5,772 nt of DNA from Gemmatimonadaceae bacterium (lineage in GTDB: Bacteria; Gemmatimonadota; Gemmatimonadetes; Gemmatimonadales; Gemmatimonadaceae), in NCBI GenBank assembly GCA_013813605.1, contig JACCRL010000055.1, positions 1 to 5,772 of the forward strand. The letters run 5' to 3'. A program made the position numbers and the translations under genes. Below are positions 5,091 to 5,772 of the stretch, piece by piece (position 1 is the first letter of the stretch; every line of letters starts with the position of its first letter). The notes beneath the pieces are model-generated. The model saw nothing but the letters and a program-made list of their open reading frames with translations, was not told where the DNA came from and made no database searches.

Positions 5091-5772
5091 CCGGCTCGAC
5101 TTCTCGAAAATCGAGTGTCGATGAAGGGTCGCTGGACCAGTACCTGCGCGACATCAGCGTCTTCCCCCTCATCAACCGTGAGCGCGAGGTAGAGCTCGCC
5201 CAGCGCATCCGCGTCAACGACCAGGAGGCCCTCGACACACTCGTGAGGTCGAACCTCCGCTTCGTCGTGTCGGTGGCGAAAAAGTACCAGAATCAGGGCG
5301 TGTCGCTCTCCGACTTGATCAACGAGGGCAACCTCGGGCTGATTCGCGCCGCGCACAAATTCGACGAGACAAAGGGCATCAAGTTCATCTCCTACGCTGT
5401 GTGGTGGATACGGCAGTCCATCCTGCAGGCGCTGGCGGAGCAGTCCCGCATTGTGCGCGTGCCGCTCAACCGCGCCGGTACGCTCCACCGCATCGGCAAG
5501 CGCGCCAGCGCGCTGCTTCAGGAACTCGGTCGCCAGCCGACCAACATCGAGATCGCCGAAGGGATGGACCTGAGCGAGGAAGAAGTCGCCAAGACGATGA
5601 TGATCTCGCAGGTGCACCTCTCGCTCGATGCGCCGATGACTCCCGGCGAAGACAACCGGTTGCTGGACTACCTCCCCGACACGAACAATCCGACGCCGGA
5701 CGAGATAACCTTCGAGAAGGCACTCACTGAGGCAATCGAGGAATCACTCTCCAGCCTGAAGGAGAGGGAGTC
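5087..5772 (+). CDS. rpoD: Primary-type RNA polymerase sigma factor, sigma-70 family (3' end beyond window)
   Basis: This promoter-recognition subunit of RNA polymerase is visible for 228 residues. Region 1.1 is absent: after about 14 residues, region 1.2 starts (SLDQYLRDI, 15-23). Region 2 (about 45-125) has SNLRFVVSVAKKYQNQG, DLINEGNLGLIRAA and the -10 recognition helix FISYAVWWIRQSILQALAEQSR. Trp106 and Trp107 are the conserved pair used in DNA melting. Region 3 (about 124-190) and the 3.2 linker (DAPMTPGEDNRLLDYLPD) follow. Region 4 begins near 207, and its -35 helix-turn-helix lies outside the window. The compact build and the SILQALAEQSRIV segment match SigA proteins of Bacteroidota and relatives, which are about 285-300 residues long. 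ATG 5087 is the first in-frame start after an in-frame stop at 5066, and later starts would damage region 1.2. The ribosome binding site is unclear: GAAGG lies only one base from the ATG, while GGAAG is ten bases away. A group 2 sigma factor is possible but less likely. Confidence 0.93.
   Translation, partial: MTGSTSRKSSVDEGSLDQYLRDISVFPLINREREVELAQRIRVNDQEALDTLVRSNLRFVVSVAKKYQNQGVSLSDLINEGNLGLIRAAHKFDETKGIKFISYAVWWIRQSILQALAEQSRIVRVPLNRAGTLHRIGKRASALLQELGRQPTNIEIAEGMDLSEEEVAKTMMISQVHLSLDAPMTPGEDNRLLDYLPDTNNPTPDEITFEKALTEAIEESLSSLKERE
5096..5121 (+). other. Hairpin inside the first codons of the sigma factor gene
   Basis: TCGAC (5096-5100) pairs with GTCGA (5117-5121), and CTCGA (5103-5107) with TCGAG (5111-5115). 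This gives ten base pairs with a small internal loop (TT against T) and an AAA end loop. It begins nine bases after the first base of the start codon, close enough to affect ribosome loading. The pairing is seen in the sequence; a regulatory role is inference. Confidence 0.4.

Noticed and set aside
4772..5617. A 281-codon minus-strand frame across the lepB-sigma factor junction
   Set aside because: It is antisense to two conserved proteins with intact motifs and shows no domain of its own.

Overview
The window looks like ordinary chromosome from a GC-rich, Gram-negative-type bacterium. The best guess is Gemmatimonadota or a close relative in the FCB group (Fibrobacterota-Chlorobiota-Bacteroidota). 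That guess rests on three things: a short primary-type sigma factor with no region 1.1 and a Bacteroidota-like region 2.4, a predicted lipoprotein, and start sites that mostly lack Shine-Dalgarno sequences. The phylum is an inference and was not checked against any database. No mobile element, CRISPR array, tRNA or rRNA was seen.

Layout: positions 1-337 hold the 5' part of a small lipoprotein gene on the minus strand, cut by the window edge. Positions 338-645 are a divergent intergenic region with candidate promoters for both directions. From 646 to the right edge, five genes run on the plus strand with gaps of at most 60 bases: a membrane-anchored protein of unknown function (646-1353), an NtrC/NtrX-type sigma-54 response regulator that overlaps it by four bases (1350-2717), an aldehyde dehydrogenase (2755-4248), signal peptidase I (4309-5052), and the first 228 codons of an RpoD/SigA-type sigma factor (5087 to the edge). 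No intrinsic terminator was found in the gaps, so the five may share transcripts.

How they work together: the closest coupling is between the anchored protein and the response regulator, whose GTG start lies inside the end of its neighbour. No histidine kinase gene is in the window, so the input to the regulator is unknown. Aldehyde dehydrogenase, signal peptidase and sigma factor are metabolic, secretory and transcriptional housekeeping functions with no evident common pathway. Nothing here amounts to a clear new system. The points most worth a second look are the orphan coupled regulator with two unusual motif residues, the sigma factor's promoter-recognition segment, the scarcity of Shine-Dalgarno sequences, and a hairpin at the start of the sigma gene.
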